DNA from: Flavobacterium dauae | Lineage (GTDB): Bacteria > Bacteroidota > Bacteroidia > Flavobacteriales > Flavobacteriaceae | Length of the DNA stretch: 64,000 nucleotides | Reading direction: 5' to 3' | Assembly: GCF_004151275.2 (NCBI RefSeq) | Contig: NZ_CP130821.1 | Coordinates: forward strand, 1,488,001-1,552,000 | Shown here: piece by piece, positions 24,841 through 33,852 of the stretch | Position numbering within the stretch: the stretch's first letter is position 1 | Layout: each line of letters opens with the position of its first letter | Notes under the pieces: generated by a model | What the model saw: only the letters and a program-made list of their open reading frames with translations | Told to the model about the DNA's origin: nothing | Database searches by the model: none | Made by a program: the position numbers and the translations under genes

Positions 24841-26037
24841 ATGTTTAAACCGGCAGATAAAATTCAGGATTTACAATTTTTCGGAGAATTTGGAGGGGTG
24901 AATCCTTCTATTTCAGATTCATCAACTTACACCTTTCTTTCAGCAAAAAGTATGTTTGATACTTTTGAAGGTAACACCGATGGATGCTATTTATACAGTC
25001 GTCACAGTTCGCCTTCAAATCTATATTTAAGTGCAGCATTGGCACAAATGGAAAATACCGAAGCAGCCAATGTTACCGCATCGGGTATGGGAGCCATAAC
25101 CGCAGTTTTAATGCAATTGTGTAAAAAAGGCGACCATATCATTACAAGCCGCACTATTTATGGGGGAACTTATGCGTTTTTAAAGAATTTTTTACCCGAA
25201 TTTGGAGTAGATGTCGATTTTGTTGATATAACAGATCTTAATAAAATACAAGCACTTATAAAACCAAACACAAAAGTTATTTATCTGGAAACAGTAAGTA
25301 ATCCGTTGTTAGAGGTGGCGGATATTCCGGCTATTTCTAAAATTGGTAAAACAAACAATATAAAAGTGGTGGTAGATAATACTTTTTCGCCTTTAAGCGT
25401 TACGCCGGCAAATTTGGGTGCCGATGTGGTAATTCTTAGTTTAACGAAATACATTAACGGAAGCAGTGATACCGTAGGTGGTGTAATTTGCGGAAGTTCA
25501 GATTTTATTAACGATTTAAAAAATGTAAATAACGGTGCCTGTATGCTTTTTGGATCAACCATGGACAGTATGCGTTCGGCAAGTATCCTTAAAAATATGC
25601 GTACATTGCATTTGCGTATGAAACAGCACAGTGCCAACGCACTTTATTTGGCAAAAGCTTTTAATAAAATAGGTATTAAAACGGTGTATCCGGGATTGGA
25701 ATCGCATCCATCACACGAAATTTTTAAATCAATGTACAACAGCGAATATGGTTTTGGAGGAATGTTAACGATCGATGTAGGTTCGCTGGAAAAAGCCAAT
25801 GCGGTAATGGAGCTGATGCAAGAACGCAACATTGGTTATTTGGCGGTAAGTTTAGGGTTTTACAAAACATTGTTTAGTGCACCAGGAACTTCAACTTCTT
25901 CCGAAATCCCTGCCGATGAACAACAAGAAATGGGATTAAGTGATGGTTTAATTCGCTTTTCAATAGGACTAGATAACGATATTGAACGTACTTTTGAACT
26001 AATGAAAAGTTGTTTAAAAGATTTAAATGTGATTTAA
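24841..26037 (+). CDS. PLP-dependent Cys/Met-metabolism enzyme (methionine gamma-lyase-like)
   Basis: Fold-type I PLP enzyme of the trans-sulfuration family: YSRHSSPSNLYL (residues 59-70), TASGMGAITAVLMQL, TIYGGTYAFLKNFLPEFGV with the stacking Tyr, YLETVSNPLLEVADI, VVVDNTFSPL with the PLP Asp, and the Schiff-base Lys203 in LSLTKYINGSSDTVGG. Family members split or join methionine, cystathionine and homocysteine; the precise reaction is not fixed by sequence, though gamma-lyase is the common Bacteroidota call. Probably controlled by the divergent Lrp. Ends at a strong terminator. Confidence 0.85.
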   Translation: MFKPADKIQDLQFFGEFGGVNPSISDSSTYTFLSAKSMFDTFEGNTDGCYLYSRHSSPSNLYLSAALAQMENTEAANVTASGMGAITAVLMQLCKKGDHIITSRTIYGGTYAFLKNFLPEFGVDVDFVDITDLNKIQALIKPNTKVIYLETVSNPLLEVADIPAISKIGKTNNIKVVVDNTFSPLSVTPANLGADVVILSLTKYINGSSDTVGGVICGSSDFINDLKNVNNGACMLFGSTMDSMRSASILKNMRTLHLRMKQHSANALYLAKAFNKIGIKTVYPGLESHPSHEIFKSMYNSEYGFGGMLTIDVGSLEKANAVMELMQERNIGYLAVSLGFYKTLFSAPGTSTSSEIPADEQQEMGLSDGLIRFSIGLDNDIERTFELMKSCLKDLNVI

Positions 26038-26042
26038 GGTAC

Positions 26043-26072
26043 AAACCGTTTCAATATTGAAACGGTTTTTTG
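26043..26072 (+). terminator. terminator of the PLP-enzyme gene
   Basis: AAACCGTTTCAA (26043-26054) and TTGAAACGGTTT (26057-26068) form a 12-bp perfect stem, then a T-run. Confidence 0.9.
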
Positions 26073-26149
26073 TTGAAACAGATGATTAATTCCTCACAAA
26101 ACACTTTTAAATCCAATTAATTATCGATATTTTTGTTAGGAAAGAGAAA

Positions 26150-26645
26150 AAATTATATTTTCAACGGATCTATTGCTGATAATATTCGGTATGGAAAAGT
26201 CAATGCCACCGATGAAGAAGTCATTGAGGCAGCTAAAAAAGCTTATATTCACGAACAAATCATTAAATTACCCCACCAGTACGAAACCAAAGCAACAGCT
26301 TTGTCGGGCGGTCAGCAACAACGAATTGCCATTGCCAGAATGTTTCTTAAAAATCCGCCAATTATCTTTTTAGATGAACCCACGGCGAGTTTAGATGCCA
26401 TTGCTACCGAACAGATTAAAAACAGTTTGGATGCCATTAAGAAAAACCGCACGGTGGTAATTATTTCGCACAGTATTTCACAAATTATCGATGCTGATGT
26501 GATTTACGCCATGAAAGAAGGTAAAATTGCCGAAGCAGGCATTCACGAAGAAATTTATAAACAAAACGGAGTATATAAAGAAATTTTTGATGTCAGCGCC
26601 CGCAGTTTAAATATTGAAAAAATTGCAAAAACGTATGATAATTAA
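26150..26645 (+). pseudogene. 5'-truncated ABC exporter ATPase domain
   Basis: The frame begins abruptly near YIFNGSIADNIRYG, the Q-loop region of an exporter-type ATPase, then carries the signature LSGGQQQRIAIAR, Walker B IIFLDEPTASLD, and the switch His in VIISHS. The Walker A motif and the whole membrane part are absent upstream, and the open frame (from a TTG at 26133) has only a few unrelated codons before it. About 165 of an expected 580-600 residues remain, so it cannot bind ATP normally. Best read as a deletion remnant; no partner is near. The reading frame itself is undamaged. Confidence 0.8.
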
Positions 26646-26653
26646 GTAATTTA

Positions 26654-26690
26654 AAACCCTTTCAGTTCTTTATACTAAAAGGGTTTATTT
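26654..26690. terminator. terminator between ABC fragment and T9SS gene
   Basis: AAACCCTTT (26654-26662) and AAAGGGTTT (26678-26686) with a 15-base loop, between convergent genes; the tail is AT-rich but has only short T-runs. Confidence 0.6.
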
Positions 26691-26699
26691 AAAAACTAC

Positions 26700-27686
26700 C
26701 TATTTCTTCACCAATTTTTTAACAGCTGTACCCTCATTGGTTTGTATATGCAGCATATACGTACCGCTTGCCAAATGTTCTACGTTTAACTGCACCTCAT
26801 TTTCTTTATTAAAAGTTTGTGTGTTTATGACTTTACCACTTATGTCATAAATGGTTACTTGTTCTACAACTATATTTTCATTATTGGTAATGGTTACCAT
26901 ATTGGTAGCCGGGTTAGGGAATACATTAAACGTTGAAGTTATAAATTCATTATTGCTTAATATATAAGAGGGTAACGTTTGTAATGCAGATATTTTAATA
27001 TTATCAAACTTGGCAACAGATGCTGCATTGAGCTGGTTTACAAAAAAATAAACATAGTTAAGTTTTCCGGTTTGTGTAAACGAACCTTTACTTTTTGCCT
27101 GAAGGTTAAGCGTTGGCAGGTAAAAATACACTTTGTTGGTATTGTAATCTATAAAAGCTTCTACTTTTATCCATGTATTGTACGGAAAAGGTTGGGTGTT
27201 ATAATCTTTTAACATAAGAATTATAGGAGATGTGATGTCCAAATAACTACCAAATATTTGTTTATAATTTGATTGAATCGCTACGTTTATCATACTATGA
27301 GAAGAACCCTCATCAAAAATACTTGACATTGAATTAAACACATCAACGCCATAAAATTCATATTCAAATTTTAAAATATTATTACCTGTTGTACGGTTGT
27401 CCCACAAAGAACTTAAGGATCCAGAAGCTTGTCTAAAAGAAATTGCTCCTAAAGGAGAAACACCATTAGATGTAATTACAATCACATTGCCTTTCCCTGT
27501 TTCGGGGGTAACTATTATACTTGCAGTTGTAGAAGGGGTGCTACCAGAAAGCCACCCTCCTTGCTGAGGGGTGGTTATTAAATCTCCTGCGGGGTAACTG
27601 TCAAAATCGTCGCTCCACAATACCTGTGCTTTTGCAGGTAGCACCGCTAACAGTACTACCAGTAATAAATATATTTTTTTCATCAT
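26700..27686 (-). CDS. T9SS type A-sorted secreted protein, copy 2
   Basis: A signal peptide (to PAKAQ) starts it, and the last 80 residues are a type A sorting domain: FNVFPNPATNMVTITN, VTIYDISGKVINTQTF, LASGTYMLHIQT and the basic end VKKLVKK. Such proteins leave the cell by type IX secretion and are attached or released. The middle 200 residues are beta-rich (DDFDSYPAGDLI, ILKFEYEFYGVDVF, WIKVEAFIDYNTNKVYFYL), reminiscent of a concanavalin-A-like jellyroll that binds or cuts glycans; no catalytic residues identified. Roughly 93-95% identical to the next gene upstream (27714-28712), so a recent tandem duplication. Confidence 0.88.
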   Translation of the reverse strand: MMKKIYLLLVVLLAVLPAKAQVLWSDDFDSYPAGDLITTPQQGGWLSGSTPSTTASIIVTPETGKGNVIVITSNGVSPLGAISFRQASGSLSSLWDNRTTGNNILKFEYEFYGVDVFNSMSSIFDEGSSHSMINVAIQSNYKQIFGSYLDITSPIILMLKDYNTQPFPYNTWIKVEAFIDYNTNKVYFYLPTLNLQAKSKGSFTQTGKLNYVYFFVNQLNAASVAKFDNIKISALQTLPSYILSNNEFITSTFNVFPNPATNMVTITNNENIVVEQVTIYDISGKVINTQTFNKENEVQLNVEHLASGTYMLHIQTNEGTAVKKLVKK

Positions 27687-27713
27687 AAATTTTTATGAGG
27701 TTATTTAATAAAA

Positions 27714-28712
27714 CTAGTTCCTAACCAGCTTTTTAACAGCTGTACCCTCACTAGTTTGTATATGCAGCATATACGTACCGCTTGCTAAATGTTCTACGTT
27801 TAACTGCACCTCATTTTCTTTATTAAAAGTTTGTGTGTTTATGACTTTACCACTTATGTCATAAATGGTTACTTGTTCTACAACTATATTTTCATTGTTA
27901 GTAATGGTTACCATATTGGTAGCCGGGTTAGGAAACACATTAAACGTTGCAGTTATAAATTCATTATTGCTTAATATATAAGAGGGTAACGTTTGCAATG
28001 CAGATATTTTAATATTATCAAACTTGGCAACAGATGCTGCTTTGAGCTGGTTTACAAAAAAATAAACATAGTTAAGTTTTCCGGTTTGTGTAAACGAACC
28101 TTTACTTTTTGCCTGAAGGTTAAGCGTTGGCAGGTAAAAATACACTTTGTTGGTATTGAAATCTATAAAAGCTTCTACTTTTATCCATGTATTGTACGGA
28201 AAAGGTTGGGCGCTATAATCTTTTAACATAAGAATTATAGGAGATGTGATGTCCAAATAACTACCAAATATTTGTTTATAATTTGATTGAATCGCTACGT
28301 TTATCATACTAAGAAAAGAACCCTCATCAAAAATACTTGACATTGAATTAAACACATCAACGCCATAAAATTCATATTCAAATTTTAAAATATTGTTACC
28401 TGTTGTACGGTTGTCCCATAAAGAACTTAAGGATCCGGCAGCTTGTCTAAAACTCATTGCTCCATTAGGAGAAACACCATTAGATGTAATTACAATCACA
28501 TTGCCTTTCCCTGTTTCGGGAGTAACTATTATACTCGCAGTTGCAGGAGGGGTGCCACCAGAAAACCACCCTCCTTGTTGAGGGGAGGTACTGGTATAAT
28601 CACTTATTAAATCTCCTGCGGGGTAACTGTCAAAATCTTCGCTGAATAATATCTGTGCGGTTACGGGCAGTATTGGTAAAAATACTGCCAGTAATAAATA
28701 TAATTTTTTCAT
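27714..28712 (-). CDS. T9SS type A-sorted secreted protein, copy 1
   Basis: Same layout as its downstream twin: signal peptide ending PVTAQ, beta-rich jellyroll-like body, and a type A sorting tail (NVFPNPATNMVTITN to VKKLVRN). It differs by a five-residue insertion near residue 40 (DYTSTSPQQGG against TTPQQGG) and about fifteen scattered substitutions, several in the first 130 residues. The two are 27 bases apart and follow a broken lipoprotein gene by ten bases, so all three probably share one transcript. Function unknown; a carbohydrate- or surface-binding role is a guess from fold. Confidence 0.88.
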   Translation of the reverse strand: MKKLYLLLAVFLPILPVTAQILFSEDFDSYPAGDLISDYTSTSPQQGGWFSGGTPPATASIIVTPETGKGNVIVITSNGVSPNGAMSFRQAAGSLSSLWDNRTTGNNILKFEYEFYGVDVFNSMSSIFDEGSFLSMINVAIQSNYKQIFGSYLDITSPIILMLKDYSAQPFPYNTWIKVEAFIDFNTNKVYFYLPTLNLQAKSKGSFTQTGKLNYVYFFVNQLKAASVAKFDNIKISALQTLPSYILSNNEFITATFNVFPNPATNMVTITNNENIVVEQVTIYDISGKVINTQTFNKENEVQLNVEHLASGTYMLHIQTSEGTAVKKLVRN

Positions 28713-28722
28713 AACAAATACA

Positions 28723-29634
28723 TTAATCGGTTAATATAAGTTCGGTGTTTGTTAGTGTACCTAATAAACTAACGGTATAATTATACGTTGTTGCACCCGG
28801 TGCATACGAAAAAGTATACACATCTTGAAAAGTTCCAATTGGTAAAGTTCCATTTGGTATAGCCACTTCTGCAGAAACTGTGTTATAAACTAAAGGGATA
28901 GTACCCGCCACCGGCACATTTGCTGTAACACCTGTATTTTTCCATGTGTCAACCAGGGTATCGCAGTTAAGCATCAGGTAATTGCTCTACACCACGGCAT
29001 TGGTTGCCGGGTCTATGGCTTCACAGTAATAAAAAAATACTTTGCCGTACTGTTCCAACAACTGTATTTCCTGCGGGGTTACCGGTGTACCTGCGCCCGG
29101 AAGGTTAAAATAAACCGCTGCCGGGTTTTGAGTTGCACTGGATAGTACGGTAGGTGTAACAGGGCAATGACTATTGACACCTTGTATCTGCAGCCTTACA
29201 GAACTGTAATACGATGGTATACCGGTACCATCTACTATTATGGGTGCGGCAGGTATGAAATTGCCAATTTCATTGTTACCGGCATATAAATGAGGATACA
29301 TACCTGTTGTTAAGGGAATAGGACCTGTTGGTGGGGTGTACCAACCATCTGTATTATCTCCATCATAATACGCCAGCCCCACATAAGGTGTTGCCCGCAG
29401 GGTTAACAGGCTGGGCGAACCCAAATCGCCGGTCTGGTTTGTAAAGACATATTCTACTTGGTTGCCGGGAGCGGGACCAAAATCCCAGGGTGTTTGGCAG
29501 CCACCTTCATCTGTAAAAGGTTTAACAGTTGATGAGGAATCGTTTACTGATTCTAAATCTGTGTTTTGGATAACATCTTCATTACAAGCGGTAAGGAAGA
29601 TTACTCCTCCTAATAAAAATAAAATTTTCTTCAT
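28723..29634 (-). pseudogene. surface lipoprotein gene interrupted by an in-frame TAG
   Basis: Starting at ATG 29634, a lipoprotein (lipobox FLTAC, Cys17) runs 215 codons to TAG at 28989-28987 and continues in the same frame, without shift, to TAA at 28723-28725, about 303 codons in all. Both halves have the same beta-rich, Thr/Pro/Gly-rich composition (TPPTGPIPLTTGMYP; PVAGTIPLVYNTVSAEV), and the codons after the TAG (SNYLMLNCDTLVDTW) read as normal protein. A single CAG-to-TAG change would explain it. It has an intact promoter and leads the T9SS pair. I do not recognise the family; the restart ATG at 28974 could yield an unexported C-terminal piece only. Confidence 0.75.
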
Positions 29635-29711
29635 GATAATATAATTTTTAAAAATTAGTTGTTTTATTAAATACATTTTTTTGTAAAATGGTATATACAA
29701 TAATGTTATCT

Positions 29712-29742
29712 CAAAATTATTCTTAAAATATAAAAAAAGCAA
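29712..29742 (-). promoter_or_regulatory. promoter of the lipoprotein-T9SS pair transcript
   Basis: Minus strand TTG (29742-29740), 20-nt spacer, TAATTTTG (29719-29712); predicted start near 29705, about 70 nt before ATG 29634. Confidence 0.6.
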
Positions 29743-29916
29743 AAAGTTGTACTGCAGATTGATCAATTTGCAGTAAATAAAGAGCTAATTTATTGATTTA
29801 CAGTATTGTTTAAAAATGAAAAATATTTTTTATTTACCTGATAAATGGCTAATTCTAAATAAATTAAGTTGTGTTTTTATTGTTTTTTTTACTATTTTTA
29901 GATAAAAATTGTTGTT

Positions 29917-32202
29917 ATGAAAGTCACTAAACCAATAAAAATTCTTGGCATCATTGCTGTGGGTGCATTACTGCTGGCTGTCATTGCAAATGTCGCTATT
30001 AATCTGATCATTACTAATCAACTGCCAAAAATCATTGAATCTAAAAATGATACTGCTTACGATTTGGTGTATAAAGACATTAACTTTTCTATTTTTAGCA
30101 ACAGTTTGTCGGTTGAACAGGCGGAGTTAAAACCTAAGAAAAATGTCAGTATTAAAAAAGATATTGATTTTTTTGGTAAAGTGGACCGCATTAGTGTAAC
30201 CGGAGTAAATTTTTACGAGCTTATTAAAAATAAAAACCTGAAGGCTTTTACTATTTCGGTTATCGGTGCCGATTTAACGGTGCTGAAACCGGCGGTTCGC
30301 GACACACTTCCAAGTGAATCAAAACTGTCATCGATTATTGATATTGATAAAATCAGCGTGCAGAATACCCATTTAAAAATGATGAATGCCACAAACGATT
30401 CTCTTTTCCACGAAATCTATAATTTTAATGCGGAAATAGATGGAGTCCACATGGGAAAATACACCTCCAAAAAAGATATTCCGTTTACCTATACTGATTA
30501 TAAATTTAAAATTGATTCTGTTTACAGCGTACTCAACGATTTGCAGATCGCCAAAACCGGCGCCATTGCTATTGATAAAGAAAATGTTTCGATTGATCGT
30601 TTTAGAATGTTGCCCTACAAATCTTCAAAAGAATTCAAAAATAATCAAACTGAAACAAATACCAGATTGATAGTTGAAGTGCCTAAACTTGCCTTAAAAA
30701 ATACCGATTGGGGTTATGAAAATGCCAGTTTATTTGTGAACATTGGCAGTATTTCTATTGATTCCATTAACGTTAGGATTTTAGATCAGAAAAATAAGAC
30801 AGTTGTTCAACAAGCAAAAAAAGATGCTGAAAAAGTGGTGCAGCCACTTATTCCGTTTAAATTGGATATTGAAGAATTAGACATCAAAAAATCATCGTTT
30901 AATTCATTGGATATTTTAGAGGTGAATAATGTGAATATCAACATAAAAAAGATTTCAAACCGCATCAATGAGCAATTGTCCATCGCTGAATTTCAGCTAA
31001 ATAATCCCACATTTATCCATATTCCAAAAGATAAATCCCGTAAGAAAAAAAATCATTCAAGTACGCTAAACGACCTTATTTTAATAGATAAAGTATTGGT
31101 TAACAAGGCGCAATATTTTTTAAAAGATCCATCGGGCAAACACAATAAATTAACGGTAAACGACTTTAATTTAACTTTAAGCGATATTCGTGTAGATGAT
31201 AAAACGGTAATAGAGAAAATTCCTTTTACTTATAAAAATCCACAACTTTCAACAGGTAACATCCGTTTTGATTCGGGGAAAACGTATGTTATTTCATCAG
31301 CAGGAATGGTTTTAAACGAAAGTAACGCAACGATTAAAGATTTTAAAATGACACCCAAAATTTCGCGTAAACAACACGCTGCAAGCTTAAAGTATGCCCA
31401 GGATTATTACAATCTAGAAGCTAATACCATTCAATTCAATAATTATCAATGGGGATTTGATAAGCAGGAAGAATTCTACATAAAATTTAAAGAAGTGGTT
31501 TTAAATGTTATGGATGCAAAAATTTACCGTGACATATCAGTTCCGCTTAATCCAAAAGAGAATCATTTGTATAGCTATCGTTTGCGTCATGTAAAATTTC
31601 CGTTTGAAGTAGAAACATTAAAAGTAAAAAATTCCAGATTAACTTACGAAGAGGATTCTGCCTCGAGTACTAATCCTGGTAAACTAACGTTTTCAAATTT
31701 CAATTTAACGGCATCAAATCTTTACAGCGGTTACAAACGATCATCCGGACCAGAAACCCAGATTTTTGTCCGCACAAAATTTATGGATCAGGGCGATTTA
31801 GAAGCAAGTTGGCAGTTTAATATTATGGATCGATCTGAAAAATTCAATATTAACGGCAATTTAAAAAACTTTCCGGCCCCGGCAATGAATCCTTTTTTAA
31901 AACCGTATCTCAATGTAAAAGCAGACGGAAAAATTGATCAGATGTCGTTTAATTTTAGTGGAAACAACGACCGTGCAACAGGTAACTACGCAATGAATTT
32001 TGAAAACCTGAAAATGACGTTGTTCAACAAAGAAAATAAAGAAAGAAAGTTTTTAACTAACGCTGCCAATATGGTGGTACGAACAGATACCGATGGCTTT
32101 AAAAAAGCAGAAATAAAGACGGTAGAACGCACCAAGCAAAAATCGTTTTTTAATTTTTTATGGTTGTGCATTATGCAAGGGTTAAAACAAACGGTTATTT
32201 AA
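29917..32202 (+). CDS. AsmA/DUF748-like membrane-anchored envelope protein
   Basis: One N-terminal membrane helix (ILGIIAVGALLLAVIANVAINLII, about residues 9-32) precedes some 720 residues of repeating beta-strands such as ITVLKPAVRD, IDIDKISVQNTHLKMM, VPKLALKNTDWGYENASLFV and LTFSNFNLTASNLY. This is the taco-shaped repeating beta-groove pattern of AsmA-like proteins, which shuttle lipids between the inner and outer membranes. The tail SFFNFLWLCIMQGLKQTVI fits DUF748 ends. The function here is by family analogy. Stands alone, with an SDR gene 38 bases downstream. Confidence 0.7.
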   Translation: MKVTKPIKILGIIAVGALLLAVIANVAINLIITNQLPKIIESKNDTAYDLVYKDINFSIFSNSLSVEQAELKPKKNVSIKKDIDFFGKVDRISVTGVNFYELIKNKNLKAFTISVIGADLTVLKPAVRDTLPSESKLSSIIDIDKISVQNTHLKMMNATNDSLFHEIYNFNAEIDGVHMGKYTSKKDIPFTYTDYKFKIDSVYSVLNDLQIAKTGAIAIDKENVSIDRFRMLPYKSSKEFKNNQTETNTRLIVEVPKLALKNTDWGYENASLFVNIGSISIDSINVRILDQKNKTVVQQAKKDAEKVVQPLIPFKLDIEELDIKKSSFNSLDILEVNNVNINIKKISNRINEQLSIAEFQLNNPTFIHIPKDKSRKKKNHSSTLNDLILIDKVLVNKAQYFLKDPSGKHNKLTVNDFNLTLSDIRVDDKTVIEKIPFTYKNPQLSTGNIRFDSGKTYVISSAGMVLNESNATIKDFKMTPKISRKQHAASLKYAQDYYNLEANTIQFNNYQWGFDKQEEFYIKFKEVVLNVMDAKIYRDISVPLNPKENHLYSYRLRHVKFPFEVETLKVKNSRLTYEEDSASSTNPGKLTFSNFNLTASNLYSGYKRSSGPETQIFVRTKFMDQGDLEASWQFNIMDRSEKFNINGNLKNFPAPAMNPFLKPYLNVKADGKIDQMSFNFSGNNDRATGNYAMNFENLKMTLFNKENKERKFLTNAANMVVRTDTDGFKKAEIKTVERTKQKSFFNFLWLCIMQGLKQTVI

Positions 32203-32239
32203 AAATGTCTTAGTACCTTTGTAAAAACAATCGTAAAAA

Positions 32240-32989
32240 ATGAAAACAATTGTAATTACCGGTGCAAGTTCAGGAATTGGGTATGCAACCGCAAAAGCTT
32301 TAGCTAAAAATAACCGACTTATTTTATGTGGCAGAAGGTTAGAAAAACTTCAGCAATTACAAAACGAATTGAAAGAAACCCCTTGTTTATTGTTAACGTT
32401 TGATGTAGCAAAAAAAGAAGATGTTTTTAAAGCATTTGATTTAATCCCAACCGAATGGCAAAATATAGATGTTTTAATTAACAATGCTGGAAATGCTCAC
32501 GGATTAGCAAGTTTTCAAGACGCCGATTTAACTGATTTAGATGCAATGATTGATATTAACGTAAAAGGATTAATTTACGTTACCAAAGCGTGTTTGCCTT
32601 TTATTAAAAATTCCGATAATGCACATATTGTAAATTTATCTTCTATTGCCGGTAAGCAAGCATATACCAACGGAACAACTTATTGTGCGTCAAAATGGGC
32701 GGTAGAAGCACTTACAAAAGGTATGCGTTTAGATTTTTTACCGTTAGGTATTAAAGTAACATCAATTGCACCGGGAGCTGTAGAAACCGAGTTTTCTTTG
32801 GTTCGATTTAAAGGTGATACAGAAAAAGCCAATAATGTTTACAGAGGTTTTGAACCATTACAAGCAGAAGATATTGCCGAAAGCATTGCTTTTGTAATCA
32901 ATCAGCCTAAACACGTGCAATTGGCAGACATTACTATTTTGCCTAAAACACAAGCCGATGCCACAACCATTTTGCGGAATAATTCTTAA
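32240..32989 (+). CDS. SDR-family NAD(P)-dependent oxidoreductase (YdfG-like)
   Basis: Classical short-chain dehydrogenase: TGASSGIG at residues 7-14, NNAGNAHGLA near residue 83, the catalytic Ser in VNLSSIAG, Tyr148 and Lys152 in YCASK, and IAPGAVETEFSLVRFKG after it. The last motif and length of 249 match YdfG-type NADP-dependent 3-hydroxy-acid (serine/threonine) dehydrogenases. Substrate not proven. A TACCTTTG -7 element at 32214-32221 suggests its own start. Its last four bases overlap the convergent gene's end. Confidence 0.88.
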   Translation: MKTIVITGASSGIGYATAKALAKNNRLILCGRRLEKLQQLQNELKETPCLLLTFDVAKKEDVFKAFDLIPTEWQNIDVLINNAGNAHGLASFQDADLTDLDAMIDINVKGLIYVTKACLPFIKNSDNAHIVNLSSIAGKQAYTNGTTYCASKWAVEALTKGMRLDFLPLGIKVTSIAPGAVETEFSLVRFKGDTEKANNVYRGFEPLQAEDIAESIAFVINQPKHVQLADITILPKTQADATTILRNNS

Positions 32990-33849
32990 TTAGTACTATT
33001 TTTACGTTGTATGGTGTAGTTAAATTTTAAAACAGTTTGCTTCCATAAAGTTAAGGTTTGTTCTGCATAAATGGTATCATTTTCTTCGTTAATAATCAAC
33101 CGGTCGCGGAAAGAAGCTATAAATTTTGTCCAATGAACATCTTTAGCATCTTTAAGTAGGAAGTAAAACCCGGCATCACCTATTTTTTTTCCTGATGATT
33201 CAAGAATAAGTGCTCCATTTTTCCCTATTTTCGGAATCATAATAACGGTAGCATTGCCTTGGGGTAACGGAAAAATTACTTTGATACAGCTTTTACCTGA
33301 AGGTAATTTGCAGGTTCCGTAGATACCCGAGTACATTATTTTATTTTCTGAAGTCCGTAACCATACCGTATATTTTATTTGATGAGTGGTTGGATCAGAA
33401 AGAGTAACGATTTCACTTTTTAATGAATTTATATTTTCATTGGCTTTCAGTGGAACATTTAACTGATTGATCCGGTCACTAAAAAATTTGTTGAGCAAAA
33501 TACCAAAGAATTTAAAAAAGGGATTCCATTTTACGGTAAGGCTTAAATCATATTCCGATGTGTTCTCATAAAAATCAATCACTTTTTTTGATAATTTCTC
33601 CAGATCGGTTTCCGTAAAGTTAAATAAACCTATCGATTCTAAAATTCCTTGCGACGATGTGTTTCTTTGAATAGTTAACTGTTCTTTTTCAGCTAATTGA
33701 CAGATTAAATCCTCTCCAAAGGCATTAATAGTTCCAAATGGACCAATAAGCCAGGGGAAATCTTTTGGCTCAAATTTTTTACCTCTGGTAATAACCCATT
33801 GTTGGGTAAACCAGTCCTGAAATTTTTGTAGGGGATAAGCTATTGCCAT
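32986..33849 (-). CDS. conserved hypothetical protein, 287 aa
   Basis: I do not recognise it. It is soluble, with no signal peptide or membrane segment, and has an even helix/strand mix. Notable blocks are FPWLIGPFGTINAFGEDLICQLAEKE, the Trp/Phe-rich KWNPFFKFFGILLNKFFSDRINQLNVP, WLRTSENKIMYSGIYGTCKLPSGK and VTVIMIPKIGKNGAL. The middle block looks like an amphipathic or lipid-facing surface. It follows a CrtA-like gene by three bases on the same strand, so the pair is probably co-expressed. Its end overlaps the SDR gene by four bases on the opposite strand. Confidence 0.65.
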   Translation of the reverse strand: MAIAYPLQKFQDWFTQQWVITRGKKFEPKDFPWLIGPFGTINAFGEDLICQLAEKEQLTIQRNTSSQGILESIGLFNFTETDLEKLSKKVIDFYENTSEYDLSLTVKWNPFFKFFGILLNKFFSDRINQLNVPLKANENINSLKSEIVTLSDPTTHQIKYTVWLRTSENKIMYSGIYGTCKLPSGKSCIKVIFPLPQGNATVIMIPKIGKNGALILESSGKKIGDAGFYFLLKDAKDVHWTKFIASFRDRLIINEENDTIYAEQTLTLWKQTVLKFNYTIQRKNSTN

Positions 33850-33852
33850 TTT

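Noticed and set aside
26700..28712. The near-identical T9SS gene pair as a diversity-generating (DGR) template/variable region
   Set aside because: No reverse transcriptase is near and substitutions are not concentrated at adenines; simple tandem duplication explains it. The Avd-like gene at 8647 also lacks an RT.
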